Notes: generated from the sequence alone by a model not told the origin. A stretch of 6,268 nt of DNA from a bacterium (GCA_027310845.1 DAIDAB010000124.1:1-6268), one strand, 5' to 3'. Shown: positions 1 through 5,197, counted from the first letter of the stretch. Numbers and translations are program-made.

Positions 1-420
1 GACGAATGTTGCATTAGGGAGACTCTCCTTGATTGCGGTGAATTGGACGTATGGTATTGAAGCAAAACCAGCGACGCCTAGCCGAGACCTATCAAGGTGC
101 TTCTTTGTGAGATTGTCCGCTACGCACTTTGCAGGATCGTTGTAATGCCACTGCACATCGCTCACGATTGACATTTCATGGGTTGCCGGAATGTGGTTGT
201 AGAAGTGAAGTATGAGTGTTGGCTCGAAATCAAGTGGATAGATCAAGTAAGATGGAGAGATTCCTACATAGTTGCTAAGATAAGTTACGTTTCCAGAATT
301 TGAGTTTGGAGCGTAAATGAGAAGACCTTCGAGGTTCTTCTCGCGCATCATTCTCTTGACCAGTTCTGCTCTTCTTTGATACTCTCTATCTGAAAATCTC
401 GGGTAAAGATTTTGAGGCAT
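1..420 (-). CDS. M24B peptidase / creatinase-like protein, N-terminal domain (partial, 3' end outside window)
   Basis: Reading the minus strand from an ATG at 420 gives 140 codons with no stop up to the window edge, so the gene is cut and its C-terminal part lies outside. The visible part looks like the N-terminal domain of the Xaa-Pro aminopeptidase/prolidase/creatinase family. It opens with FSDREYQRRAELVKRMM (residues 9-25), the usual first helix. Then come EGLLIYAPNSN (31-41) and NVTYLSNYVG (44-53), which match the typical 'gl..n..YLtgf' strand and turn, and a strand with a following aromatic segment (69-76). This domain supports dimerisation and substrate fit; the metal-binding pita-bread domain that would decide between peptidase and creatinase-like hydrolase is not visible. 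A TATA-like box ends about 24 bases before the ATG, so the transcript is probably leaderless. The start has no competing in-frame ATG nearby. Family call fairly firm, exact substrate unknown. Confidence 0.8.
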   Translation of the reverse strand, partial: MPQNLYPRFSDREYQRRAELVKRMMREKNLEGLLIYAPNSNSGNVTYLSNYVGISPSYLIYPLDFEPTLILHFYNHIPATHEMSIVSDVQWHYNDPAKCVADNLTKKHLDRSRLGVAGFASIPYVQFTAIKESLPNATFV

Positions 421-443
421 TAGAACTTCTTGTCCAAGAGAAC

Positions 444-455
444 TTTACTTAAGCC
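444..455 (-). promoter_or_regulatory. TATA-like promoter of the M24B gene
   Basis: On the minus strand this reads GGCTTAAGTAAA. Its centre is about 30 bases before the ATG at 420, so transcription would begin within a few bases of the start codon. This is the usual layout of a leaderless or near-leaderless archaeal gene. Assigned from spacing and base content only. Confidence 0.5.
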
Positions 456-508
456 TTGTAGAACTAATCCTAAGCGCAATTTTCAGATGTAAAATATCGC
501 CGAAACGG

Positions 509-519
509 AAAGATATTAT
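509..519 (+). promoter_or_regulatory. Possible TATA box of the SRPBCC gene
   Basis: The AT-rich stretch AAGATATTAT lies in the 134-base spacer between the divergent M24B and SRPBCC genes. A start site about 26 bases downstream would fall near 541, giving a leader of roughly 14 bases before the TTG at 555. The match to an archaeal TATA box is moderate. Confidence 0.4.
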
Positions 520-554
520 GCGCCAACTATTTCCAATCTAAATCAAGAGAATTA

Positions 555-1034
555 TTGCCTCAATATTCGATTCCCTATGGTTTCAGTCAACATTTTGATG
601 TTCCAGCGAAGGATGCTTACAAATGGTGCACGAGCTACGAAACAGAAGATCTCGTGACGATGGGAGAGAACGGAAAGCGAAAGATACGTTGGCTCTCCGA
701 AGATACTGTGATACTGACTGACGCGTTTCATGGAAAGAACGGACGAAGCATCACAAAACGTAAACTTGTCAGACTGTACCACGACGGACTTTTCTGGACG
801 AATACCCACATCTCTGGCCCGAATAAGTATTCACAGTTTCTCTACCAGGTTGTGCCCGAAGGGAGGAAAACATCGAGATTGGATTTCACAGGGCTGCAAA
901 TCGAGTATGGTGACAAGCCCGCGCAAAGGAAGATCACATCGCTTGCAAAGATACTAGTTGTAGAGGATGGCGGTGCATGGAAGCTTTTGGCAAGAGCGAT
1001 GGAGAAAGACCTCCTCGGGACAAGACGATCTTAA
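555..1034 (+). CDS. SRPBCC/START-like domain protein
   Basis: This encodes 159 residues, close to the single-domain size of SRPBCC (polyketide cyclase/START-like) proteins, which bind a hydrophobic ligand in a helix-grip cavity. The pattern fits: an opening strand leading to VPAKDAYKWCTSY (residues 16-28) at the first helix, alternating strands through TVILTDAF (51-58), a long antiparallel sheet with WTNTHISGPNKYSQFLYQVV (81-100) and SRLDFTGLQIEY (107-118), and a long C-terminal helix with AWKLLARAMEKDL (141-153). There is no signal peptide or membrane segment, so it is probably cytosolic. The start is TTG at 555: the frame is open back to 474 but has no ATG or GTG before 555, and a later start at the internal ATG would remove the first strand. 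Neighbours give no ligand clue. Fold call good, specific function unknown. Confidence 0.75.
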   Translation: MPQYSIPYGFSQHFDVPAKDAYKWCTSYETEDLVTMGENGKRKIRWLSEDTVILTDAFHGKNGRSITKRKLVRLYHDGLFWTNTHISGPNKYSQFLYQVVPEGRKTSRLDFTGLQIEYGDKPAQRKITSLAKILVVEDGGAWKLLARAMEKDLLGTRRS

Positions 1035-1071
1035 TCCGAATATAATGCAAAGGGCGAAACACAAGAGAGCA

Positions 1072-1230
1072 TCAGATGCCATTGGCGCAGATAATCGGGT
1101 ATGCATTTGTAGCATACCCCAATACTAACAGGCAAAATATCAATGCGAAAAACAAATAGCGTGTTGAGGGACCGTGACCTTTTGCTCCGAACGTGCTGTT
1201 TGGATTCTCAACGGGTTGTTTTTCCTTATT
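1072..1230 (-). CDS. Candidate small single-pass membrane protein without a standard start codon
   Basis: The minus strand is open from 1242 to a TGA at 1074-1072. From 1230 it reads 52 residues: a polar, proline- and glycine-containing head (KEKQPVENP at residues 2-10, then GAKGHGPSTR at 15-24) followed by a membrane-type segment YLFFALIFCLLVLGYA (25-40) and a short tail with one cysteine. This layout is typical of small archaeal membrane proteins. A strong TATA box centred near 1252 sits 22 bases before codon 1230, the right distance for a leaderless start, but that codon is AAT and the frame contains no ATG or GTG at all. The only TTG codons lie inside the hydrophobic segment. Possible explanations are a lost or miscalled start base, a non-standard start, a decaying gene, or chance. 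I recognise no family. Confidence 0.35.
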   Translation of the reverse strand, partial: NKEKQPVENPNSTFGAKGHGPSTRYLFFALIFCLLVLGYATNAYPIICANGI

Positions 1231-1269
1231 CGGAAGCCTGCTTCAGAATATATAATTCGGTTGAGAATC
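1203..1269. repeat. Perfect 10-bp inverted repeat flanking a TATA box
   Basis: GATTCTCAAC at 1203-1212 and its reverse complement GTTGAGAATC at 1260-1269 are separated by 47 bases that contain the TATA-like element. It could be an operator with two half sites or a long hairpin. A 10-bp match at this spacing is expected about 0.3 times by chance in a window of this size, so the position is more suggestive than the match. Confidence 0.35.
1246..1258 (-). promoter_or_regulatory. Strong TATA-like box
   Basis: The minus strand reads AATTATATATTC here, the best TATA match in the window. On the minus strand it would start transcription near 1225-1230, at the head of the hydrophobic small frame. The element is nearly symmetric; on the plus strand it would fire near 1278, where no plus-strand gene begins for another 200 bases. 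Confidence 0.45.
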
Positions 1270-1443
1270 ACCTATCCGTACCAGAGTTTACATATCGTTG
1301 ATTGTCACATCTCAAGTATCTAAGTTAGGGAAATTCACAGAAATAATTCCGCTTTGACGCTCGAGACAATTAGGCATCCATTTCAATCCAAAGCGTCCAG
1401 AATTGCAACCAATAGCAATCAGATCTGAATCTCCAATCCTCAG

Positions 1444-1452
1444 AGCATATAG
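1444..1452 (+). promoter_or_regulatory. TATA-like box of the tandem ATPase gene
   Basis: AGCATATAG is followed about 26 bases later by a predicted transcription start near 1474, ten bases before the TTG at 1484. This favours the TTG over the later ATG at 1538. A 10-bp palindrome, TCAGATCTGA, lies upstream at 1419-1428 and could be an operator, although palindromes of this size are common by chance. Confidence 0.4.
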
Positions 1453-1483
1453 GTGAATAGATCTTGTTAGGACACGCATAGAC

Positions 1484-2926
1484 TTGCAGCTTTCGGATTC
1501 CGTTGAAATTCATGGTAATCGAGAGCCCTCTTCGGACATGAGGCGCACTGATGAAAAACTAAAACCTCTCTTAAAGCCTCAGGTGAGAGCCATTCTCATA
1601 AAGGGAGAACCCGGAACGGGCAAGACCACTCTAGCACTTGAGCTTCTGAGATTGCACGGAAAGGGAATCTACGTCTCGACTCGCGTTTCTCAGGAACAAT
1701 CAAGCGAACATCTTCCCGAGCTGAACGCGCTGTTCAAGAAAGGCGACGTAATAGAGATCAGCGAAGACAATCCGTCGAAGGAATTTTCTCCTTACGCTTT
1801 CGAGGATTTGAGACTCTCAGACGCCAAGAGCGTAGTTGGCACCGTTGTGAGCGCCATCGACAAAATAGCTGACCCACTAATTGTACTGGACAGCTGGGAT
1901 GCAATCGCAAACAAGACTGATCGAATTGAAAGACTGAAAGTTGAGCAATCTCTTTCGCTGATAGCTGTTGGCCGCAACGCAAGACTTGTTTTCATTAGCG
2001 AAGAACCCTCAATGACTACTACTGACTATCTTGTTGACGCCGTGGTCACTCTCAAGAACGATTTCCATGAAGGGAAGAGAATAAGGAAGCTTGAATGGAA
2101 CAAACTAAGGGGGTCTACGATTCCACATTGGACTAGTCTTTATACTCTTCATGCGGGAAGGTTCTCGATCTTTGGCACTGTGCGCAGTGTCTGGCCTACG
2201 ATTCCCGATCCGAAACCCTTCAAACCTATTCCAAACAGAGAGCTGTACTATTCGACGGGAATCCCTGACGTTGATGTCTGTCTAGGTGGCGGGCTGAGGA
2301 AGGGGAGTTTCCTGTTAATTGAATATGGGAAATACGTCGGGTCAAGTTCCATGAATCCAATCACAACCTCGATACGTTGCAACTTCCTTGCAAATGGAGG
2401 ATGCAATGTAACGATACCATCTCCTGGTTTGAGCGCTGCAAAAATCAAAGAAACAGTAGTAAGACACATTCCCGAGTCATCGCTTGCCCCGAGTATGCGG
2501 CTCGGATTTTTCGATGCTTACGACGCAGATCCATGCTTCCTTGCACTAGATGCAAGCTCCCCAACAAGATCATTTGAGATACTCATGCGAGAAGCGCAGA
2601 AAATCAAAGGTGAAAAGAATAGGCCCTGTTTCTTCTCTTTTGGGGCCGAAACGCTCGAGTATGTTTTCTCCCATGAAGACGCATTCCGCTTCGGACAGGA
2701 TCTTGTTCAGAAGGTGAGATATTTAGGAGATGCGCTGATGGCCATAGTGAGATATGGTTCTCCCTACACAGCGGAACTCTCCAACCTTTCTGACATACAT
2801 GTGAAGCTAGATGCAATTGATGATACTCTCGTAATGCATTCGTTGAAACCGTGGTCGCAGTTGTTCAATGTACACTATTCGTACGCGACTGGATTACCTA
2901 GCGTTCGCCTAACTCCGTTTGTTTGA
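1484..2926 (+). CDS. Tandem RecA-fold ATPase of the KaiC/RadA/GvpD type, second P-loop degenerate
   Basis: The 480-residue product has two KaiC-like RecA domains. Domain 1 (about residues 28-235) has an intact Walker A, GEPGTGKTT (41-49), the post-P-loop strand IYVSTRVSQEQ (62-72), a Walker B PLIVLDSW (131-138) and the closing strands KLRGSTIPH (207-215) and LHAGRFSIF (222-230). Domain 2 (about 250-480) begins with the family hallmark STGIPDVDVCLGGGLRKGS (257-275), but its P-loop position reads EYGKYVGSSSMN (280-291), with no GxGKT, so it is unlikely to hydrolyse ATP. The first domain most resembles the archaeal GvpD P-loop group, whose founding member acts in gas-vesicle regulation; no gas-vesicle structural genes are visible here. 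The start is TTG at 1484, supported by the TATA spacing; ATG at 1538 (residue 19) is possible and would leave the domain intact. A regulatory role is inferred, not shown. Confidence 0.82.
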   Translation: MQLSDSVEIHGNREPSSDMRRTDEKLKPLLKPQVRAILIKGEPGTGKTTLALELLRLHGKGIYVSTRVSQEQSSEHLPELNALFKKGDVIEISEDNPSKEFSPYAFEDLRLSDAKSVVGTVVSAIDKIADPLIVLDSWDAIANKTDRIERLKVEQSLSLIAVGRNARLVFISEEPSMTTTDYLVDAVVTLKNDFHEGKRIRKLEWNKLRGSTIPHWTSLYTLHAGRFSIFGTVRSVWPTIPDPKPFKPIPNRELYYSTGIPDVDVCLGGGLRKGSFLLIEYGKYVGSSSMNPITTSIRCNFLANGGCNVTIPSPGLSAAKIKETVVRHIPESSLAPSMRLGFFDAYDADPCFLALDASSPTRSFEILMREAQKIKGEKNRPCFFSFGAETLEYVFSHEDAFRFGQDLVQKVRYLGDALMAIVRYGSPYTAELSNLSDIHVKLDAIDDTLVMHSLKPWSQLFNVHYSYATGLPSVRLTPFV

Positions 2927-2927
2927 A

Positions 2928-2937
2928 GTTAAAATTC
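2928..2937 (+). promoter_or_regulatory. Possible TATA box of the NitrOD5-like gene
   Basis: AGTTAAAATT is centred about 26 bases before the ATG at 2958, in the 31-base gap after the ATPase stop. It would give a leaderless transcript, so this gene could be expressed separately as well as together with the ATPase gene. Confidence 0.35.
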
Positions 2938-2957
2938 CTTATCAACAGGGTTGAGCG

Positions 2958-3296
2958 ATGCCTACCGACACATTCTCAGAGGTCATGGGAGAAGCTGATA
3001 GGAAAGTCATGACATGCATAGATGAGGCGTTGAATTGCTATGGAGAGAGTGTGAAGCAGGTAGTCTATTGGAATTTTGAAAAGATGTTCAATGTGACACG
3101 AGAGAAGATCCCAACCCAGCCAGAAAAATTCTCTGACTCCCTTGCGAAAATGTTTGGAGGTGGAGTTTGCATTGTTGAAAAGGCGATCGTGGATCACGTT
3201 GCTTCTCTCTCTGGCCTTTCCGATATTGTCAAGTGCGACCTGGCAACTGCCTTGAAGAAAGGAAGAAAACATTTCCAGACTGCGGGTCAGATCTGA
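2958..3296 (+). CDS. Small all-helical protein resembling the archaeal NitrOD5 output domain
   Basis: This encodes 112 residues with no signal peptide or membrane helix, predicted to be mainly helical. The pattern matches what I know of the small thaumarchaeal domain NitrOD5, found alone and as an output domain of histidine kinases: an opening helix TFSEVMGEADRKVMTCIDEA (5-24), then YGESVKQVVYWNFEKMF (28-44), the connector NVTREKIPTQPEKFSDSLAK (45-64), the glycine turn MFGGGVCIVEKAIVDHV (65-81), and a basic C-terminal helix ending ALKKGRKHF (98-106). Its biochemical role is unknown; signalling or protein-protein contact is the usual suggestion. It starts 31 bases after the tandem ATPase gene on the same strand, which suggests a functional link. 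The start ATG at 2958 is the first in frame and has a weak AGGG ahead of it. The assignment is from memory of the family pattern and should be treated as likely, not certain. Confidence 0.65.
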   Translation: MPTDTFSEVMGEADRKVMTCIDEALNCYGESVKQVVYWNFEKMFNVTREKIPTQPEKFSDSLAKMFGGGVCIVEKAIVDHVASLSGLSDIVKCDLATALKKGRKHFQTAGQI

Positions 3297-3328
3297 CCCA
3301 TGGTTCTTGAGCTTTGGACTAGATCGAA

Positions 3329-3372
3329 TTGTGTCTAAGACCTCAGGACATTACGCCTGTGCATAGACACAA
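3329..3372. terminator. Hairpin between convergent genes, possible bidirectional terminator
   Basis: TTGTGTCTA (3329-3337) and TAGACACAA (3364-3372) form a perfect 9-bp inverted repeat. The 26-base spacer can form a smaller inner stem CAGG/CCTG. It lies 32 bases after the stop of the NitrOD5-like gene and 13 bases after the stop of the zinc-finger gene on the other strand. Archaeal termination depends mainly on T-runs, which are absent here, and such a repeat can occur by chance, so the role is tentative. Confidence 0.35.
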
Positions 3373-3385
3373 AAGTGGAGATTGA

Positions 3386-3532
3386 CTAACGTCTTCTTCT
3401 TCTTGATGATGCTTCTTGGTTCCTTATTTGCGCACAGACTGGGCAGCTCATTCGTTGATTTTCATCCATCTGCAGTCTTACCTTATGCCGGGAGCATACC
3501 TGCTGTTGCTGCCCTTCGTCACTTTTGATCAT
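3386..3532 (-). CDS. 48-residue zinc-finger protein (CxxH...CxxC) with arginine tail
   Basis: The minus strand reads ATG at 3532 to TAG at 3388-3386, 48 residues. It has four spaced metal ligands, C13 and H16 in VCSRHK and C30 and C33 in SCPVC, with RLQMDENQRM between them, and ends in SSRRRRR. This is a classic mini zinc finger with a strongly basic tail, suited to binding DNA, RNA or ribosomal RNA. Small proteins with one CxxH...CPxC finger are common in archaea, mostly without a known role. A TATA box centred 24 bases before the ATG gives a leaderless transcript, and the gene is convergent with the NitrOD5-like gene. The in-frame ATGs at codons 22 and 28 would remove the first ligand pair, so 3532 is the right start. 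I cannot name the family, but the ligand spacing together with the promoter makes a real gene likely. Confidence 0.72.
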   Translation of the reverse strand: MIKSDEGQQQQVCSRHKVRLQMDENQRMSCPVCAQIRNQEASSRRRRR

Positions 3533-3552
3533 AGTCTACATGATTTCAGGTG

Positions 3553-3559
3553 CTATAAG
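3553..3559 (-). promoter_or_regulatory. TATA box of the zinc-finger gene
   Basis: The minus strand reads CTTATAG, centred 24 bases before the ATG at 3532, so the transcript would start at or within a few bases of the start codon. This supports the small gene as real and leaderless. Confidence 0.5.
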
Positions 3560-3817
3560 AACTAGACTTCGACATGGCGCATTCTCACCTCAACCCTGTC
3601 AAATGGTGCGATCATCGTTTTGGAGAAGGCAAGAGTTCTGGAAAATAAACCGAGACTTGGGTTCAAACTCATTCAACCAAGAAACCACACCGACTACTTT
3701 GTAGATTGAAGCTGAAGGCGCTTATGGCTTCCTAGAGGAATTCTGAATTGTCGTGTTTGACCTGATTTGACAACTTTGTTAGCAATCATTAGCTAAAGCA
3801 TTCTTTGGATTCTAAAC

Positions 3818-3823
3818 AAGGTG
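3818..3823 (+). promoter_or_regulatory. Shine-Dalgarno site of the TPR-like gene
   Basis: AAGGTG ends seven bases before the ATG at 3831 and fits the archaeal anti-Shine-Dalgarno sequence. A possible TATA box, TTAGCTAAAG, lies at 3788-3797, giving a short leader that includes this site. It is the clearest ribosome binding site in the window and fixes the start. Confidence 0.5.
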
Positions 3824-3830
3824 TAGGAGT

Positions 3831-4208
3831 ATGGGGTTCGTAGCCGAGGCTCTTTGGCTCATAAAGATCAAGCGTTATCACGATGCCGCGAAACTTCTCG
3901 AAAAGCACCTGACCGACCAGGATCTGAAACAAAGTTCGAAATCAAGTCTGATGTCATGGATAGGCGAATGCTATCTCAAGGCAGAAGACCGCAAGAACGC
4001 TGGGCGATGGTATGAACTTGCCAGCAGGGCTGCCTCTGAGTCTCGGGATTTACCCGAGGCCGAAAGACAGAACCGAGTCTTGAAGGAACTCGAGGAGGCC
4101 ATGGAATGCTACAAGGCGGAAGATGATATCGCGGGAATTGGAAGGCTCGCTTCCTTGAGAGATTCCTTAATGCGAAGGCCTAGCAGTTCTGTTCAAACAG
4201 ATGGCTGA
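3831..4208 (+). CDS. Small TPR-like helical-repeat protein
   Basis: This encodes 125 residues, helical throughout, without signal peptide or membrane segment. The helices pair in the manner of tetratricopeptide repeats: AEALWLIKIKRYHDAAKLLEKHL (residues 5-27) gives one hairpin with the typical small residue in RYHDAAKLL, and LMSWIGECYLKAEDRKNAGRWYELASRAA (40-68) a second with the GECYLKA...A..WYE pattern. A charged third region (LEEAMECYKAEDDIAGIGRLASLRDSLM, 87-114) may complete the superhelix, and the tail is disordered. TPR proteins serve as docking surfaces for partners, so an adaptor role is likely, with the partner unknown. It has its own promoter and ribosome binding site and lies 57 bases before the next gene on the same strand. 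Fold call good, role unknown. Confidence 0.7.
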   Translation: MGFVAEALWLIKIKRYHDAAKLLEKHLTDQDLKQSSKSSLMSWIGECYLKAEDRKNAGRWYELASRAASESRDLPEAERQNRVLKELEEAMECYKAEDDIAGIGRLASLRDSLMRRPSSSVQTDG

Positions 4209-4227
4209 ATCCCGCTTCCCATCAGCG

Positions 4228-4244
4228 CGTTAAAGGTTAAAGAA
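4228..4244 (+). promoter_or_regulatory. TATA region of the 107-residue protein gene
   Basis: GTTAAAGGTTAAAGA contains two overlapping TATA-like elements in the 57-base spacer. The second is centred about 26 bases before the ATG at 4266, which predicts a leaderless transcript. Confidence 0.45.
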
Positions 4245-4265
4245 TAGCCAAACGAGATCCTTTGC

Positions 4266-4589
4266 ATGCCAGCGCGCGAGGAAAACAAGGTAAACTGGGT
4301 TGAATTCAGGTCACTCAAAGATCTATTCACCTTTGTGGTTACGAAATCTATCCCAGGACAGCAATTTGTATCCCTTTTGAAGTACAAAGATCACGTGTAT
4401 ACTTACACTCCCCTTGATGAGGGAGTGATGATATTCTTTACAAAGGAAACGCCAAAATCCTTGATCTATGCATGGGATTCTGACAAGGATGAGTTCGTGG
4501 CTTTGCCCAAAGCTGACAGGACGAGAATAAACATCATCGTGCAAGATGTGGCTCAGGATACTCTCGTAAGCTCAGTATTCTACAAATGA
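4266..4589 (+). CDS. Uncharacterised 107-residue protein
   Basis: I do not recognise this family. The product is a compact, soluble 107-residue protein with a mixed alpha/beta pattern. A helix (VEFRSLKDLFTFVVTKSI, 12-29) is followed by several strands (QFVSLLKYKDHVYTYTPL, 33-50; GVMIFFTKE, 53-61; SLIYAWDSDKDEFVALPKA, 65-83) and a last strand pair (RINIIVQDV, 87-95; VSSVFY, 101-106). There are no cysteines or histidine clusters suggesting a metal site, no Walker motif, no signal peptide and no membrane helix. The strand arrangement and the conserved-looking phrase FVALPKADRTRINIIV suggest a real, conserved small domain. The ATG at 4266 has a TATA box at leaderless distance. It converges with the methyltransferase remnant, whose end is only 29 bases away. 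Confidence 0.7.
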   Translation: MPAREENKVNWVEFRSLKDLFTFVVTKSIPGQQFVSLLKYKDHVYTYTPLDEGVMIFFTKETPKSLIYAWDSDKDEFVALPKADRTRINIIVQDVAQDTLVSSVFYK

Positions 4590-4620
4590 GGGAACTCGTC
4601 CCCACAAATCAATTCTTTTT
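4590..4620 (+). terminator. Probable transcription terminator with T-run
   Basis: Directly after the stop of the 107-residue gene, GGGA (4590-4593) and TCCC (4599-4602) can form a short stem, and TTCTTTTT follows at 4613-4620. T-runs on the coding strand are the main termination signal in archaea. The T-run overlaps the end of the converging methyltransferase remnant. Confidence 0.5.
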
Positions 4621-5197
4621 AGCTGTCACACTGTAATGTTCCTGTTTTGGGGGTCAGTTCGACAACAGTATAGTCTTTGAGCAGTGAAAGCAGCTCCAGT
4701 CTTTCGAATTTGTGATGCAGGATTACCTTCTCATCGCCTTCCAATGGAAGATAGCTTCCCGTTTCGACTTTCTTTGATTTCAATCCTTCCTGCGTCAGTC
4801 TCAAGGCCTTCTCCTGCGCGGGAACCTGGAGATTCACAAAGCCCCTTTCTCTTGTGATCCTTGCAATTTCTTTGAAGATTCTCTCTGTGTTGTCCGTTAG
4901 TGTGTGATGGACGACCTTGATTGAGAGCGCTGCGTCGGAGAAACCGGTGCCGTACGGGTATTGAAAACTCAACATATCCCACACTTTCAACTCGGCAGCT
5001 TTCTGCCGATCCTCTAGAAACTTTTACGCCCGCGCGATCGCAGCGCTTGAGCAATCAAACCCGCTGACTCTATACCCTTTCTTGGAAAAATGTGCACTGT
5101 GCCTTCCTTTCCCCGATACCAGTAGAGCCACGTGTATTTACTCAATGGCAATCTCCACACATTCATAGCTTTTGACCAACTGTTCAAAGCACCTCAT
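4619..5197 (-). pseudogene. SAM-dependent methyltransferase, disrupted by two in-frame TAA codons
   Basis: From the ATG at 5197 the minus strand holds a single reading frame of 192 codon positions ending in TAA at 4621-4619, with TAA also at codon 20 (5140-5138) and codon 58 (5026-5024). Between the stops it reads as a class I methyltransferase: SGKGRHSAHFSKKGYRVSGFD (28-48) is motif I running into the acidic end of strand 2, followed by AIARA-stop-KFLED (53-63), VWDML (72-76), the post-motif segment FSDAALSIKVVHHT and the helix RIFKEIARITRERGFVNLQV. Motif I itself is damaged: the normal 'LDvGcGkGR' is LLV-SGKGR, apparently one residue short and without the acidic residue. The 123 residues after the second stop cannot bind SAM alone. 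The start overlaps the end of the hydrolase gene by 14 bases, as in an operon. No frameshift is needed. Sequencing error is the main alternative to decay. Confidence 0.75.

Larger units (their letters stand above)
1035..1483. other. Long spacer with a promoter, inverted repeat and small minus-strand frames
   Basis: This 449-base stretch separates the SRPBCC gene from the ATPase gene. I see no tRNA, rRNA or plus-strand gene in it. It contains a strong TATA-like element at 1246-1258, a perfect 10-bp inverted repeat around that element, a hydrophobic minus-strand frame at 1072-1230, a less convincing 55-codon minus-strand frame at 1312-1479, a 10-bp palindrome at 1419-1428 and a TATA-like box at 1444-1452 for the ATPase gene. 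Confidence 0.6.
3297..3830. other. Long spacer with one hidden small gene and a hairpin
   Basis: This 534-base stretch lies between the NitrOD5-like and TPR-like genes. It holds a hairpin (3329-3372), the minus-strand zinc-finger gene (3386-3532) and its TATA box (3553-3559). Upstream of that, 3560-3800 contains only very short minus-strand frames (36 and 31 codons) that I do not regard as supported genes. I see no tRNA or mobile element. Confidence 0.6.

Noticed and set aside
1312..1479. 55-residue minus-strand frame starting with ATG at 1479
   Set aside because: It contains the plausible TATA box of the ATPase gene, has no promoter of its own at the right distance, and its ATG would lie four bases from the TTG start of the ATPase gene. 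No recognisable motif. A real gene is not excluded if the ATPase starts at 1538.
2976..3272. 98-residue minus-strand frame opposite the NitrOD5-like gene
   Set aside because: Antisense shadow of a gene with a better family match, spacing and start.
3562..3672. 36-residue minus-strand frame upstream of the zinc-finger gene
   Set aside because: A stop codon directly precedes its ATG, there is no convincing promoter, and no domain is visible. Its C-terminal phrase looks protein-like but this is not enough.
3694..3789. 31-residue minus-strand frame with a faint AbrB-like look (KVVKSGQTRQFRIP)
   Set aside because: Too short for an AbrB domain, ends before the usual second half, and has no promoter. 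Could be a remnant but cannot be supported.
4731..5054. 107-residue minus-strand frame overlapping the methyltransferase remnant
   Set aside because: It is an out-of-frame shadow: low-complexity arginine- and serine-rich translation without any domain, while the overlapping frame has clear methyltransferase motifs.
5060..5166. Alternative frame for the methyltransferase N-terminus (ATG at 5166, beginning MNVWRLPLSKY) joined by a frameshift
   Set aside because: The frame from ATG 5197 needs no frameshift, overlaps the hydrolase end in operon fashion and carries motif I and strand 2 in the same frame as the C-terminal part.
4619..5197. TAA reassignment to a sense codon
   Set aside because: TAA ends the SRPBCC gene and the methyltransferase frame itself, the other genes show no internal TAA, and TAA recoding is not established in archaea.
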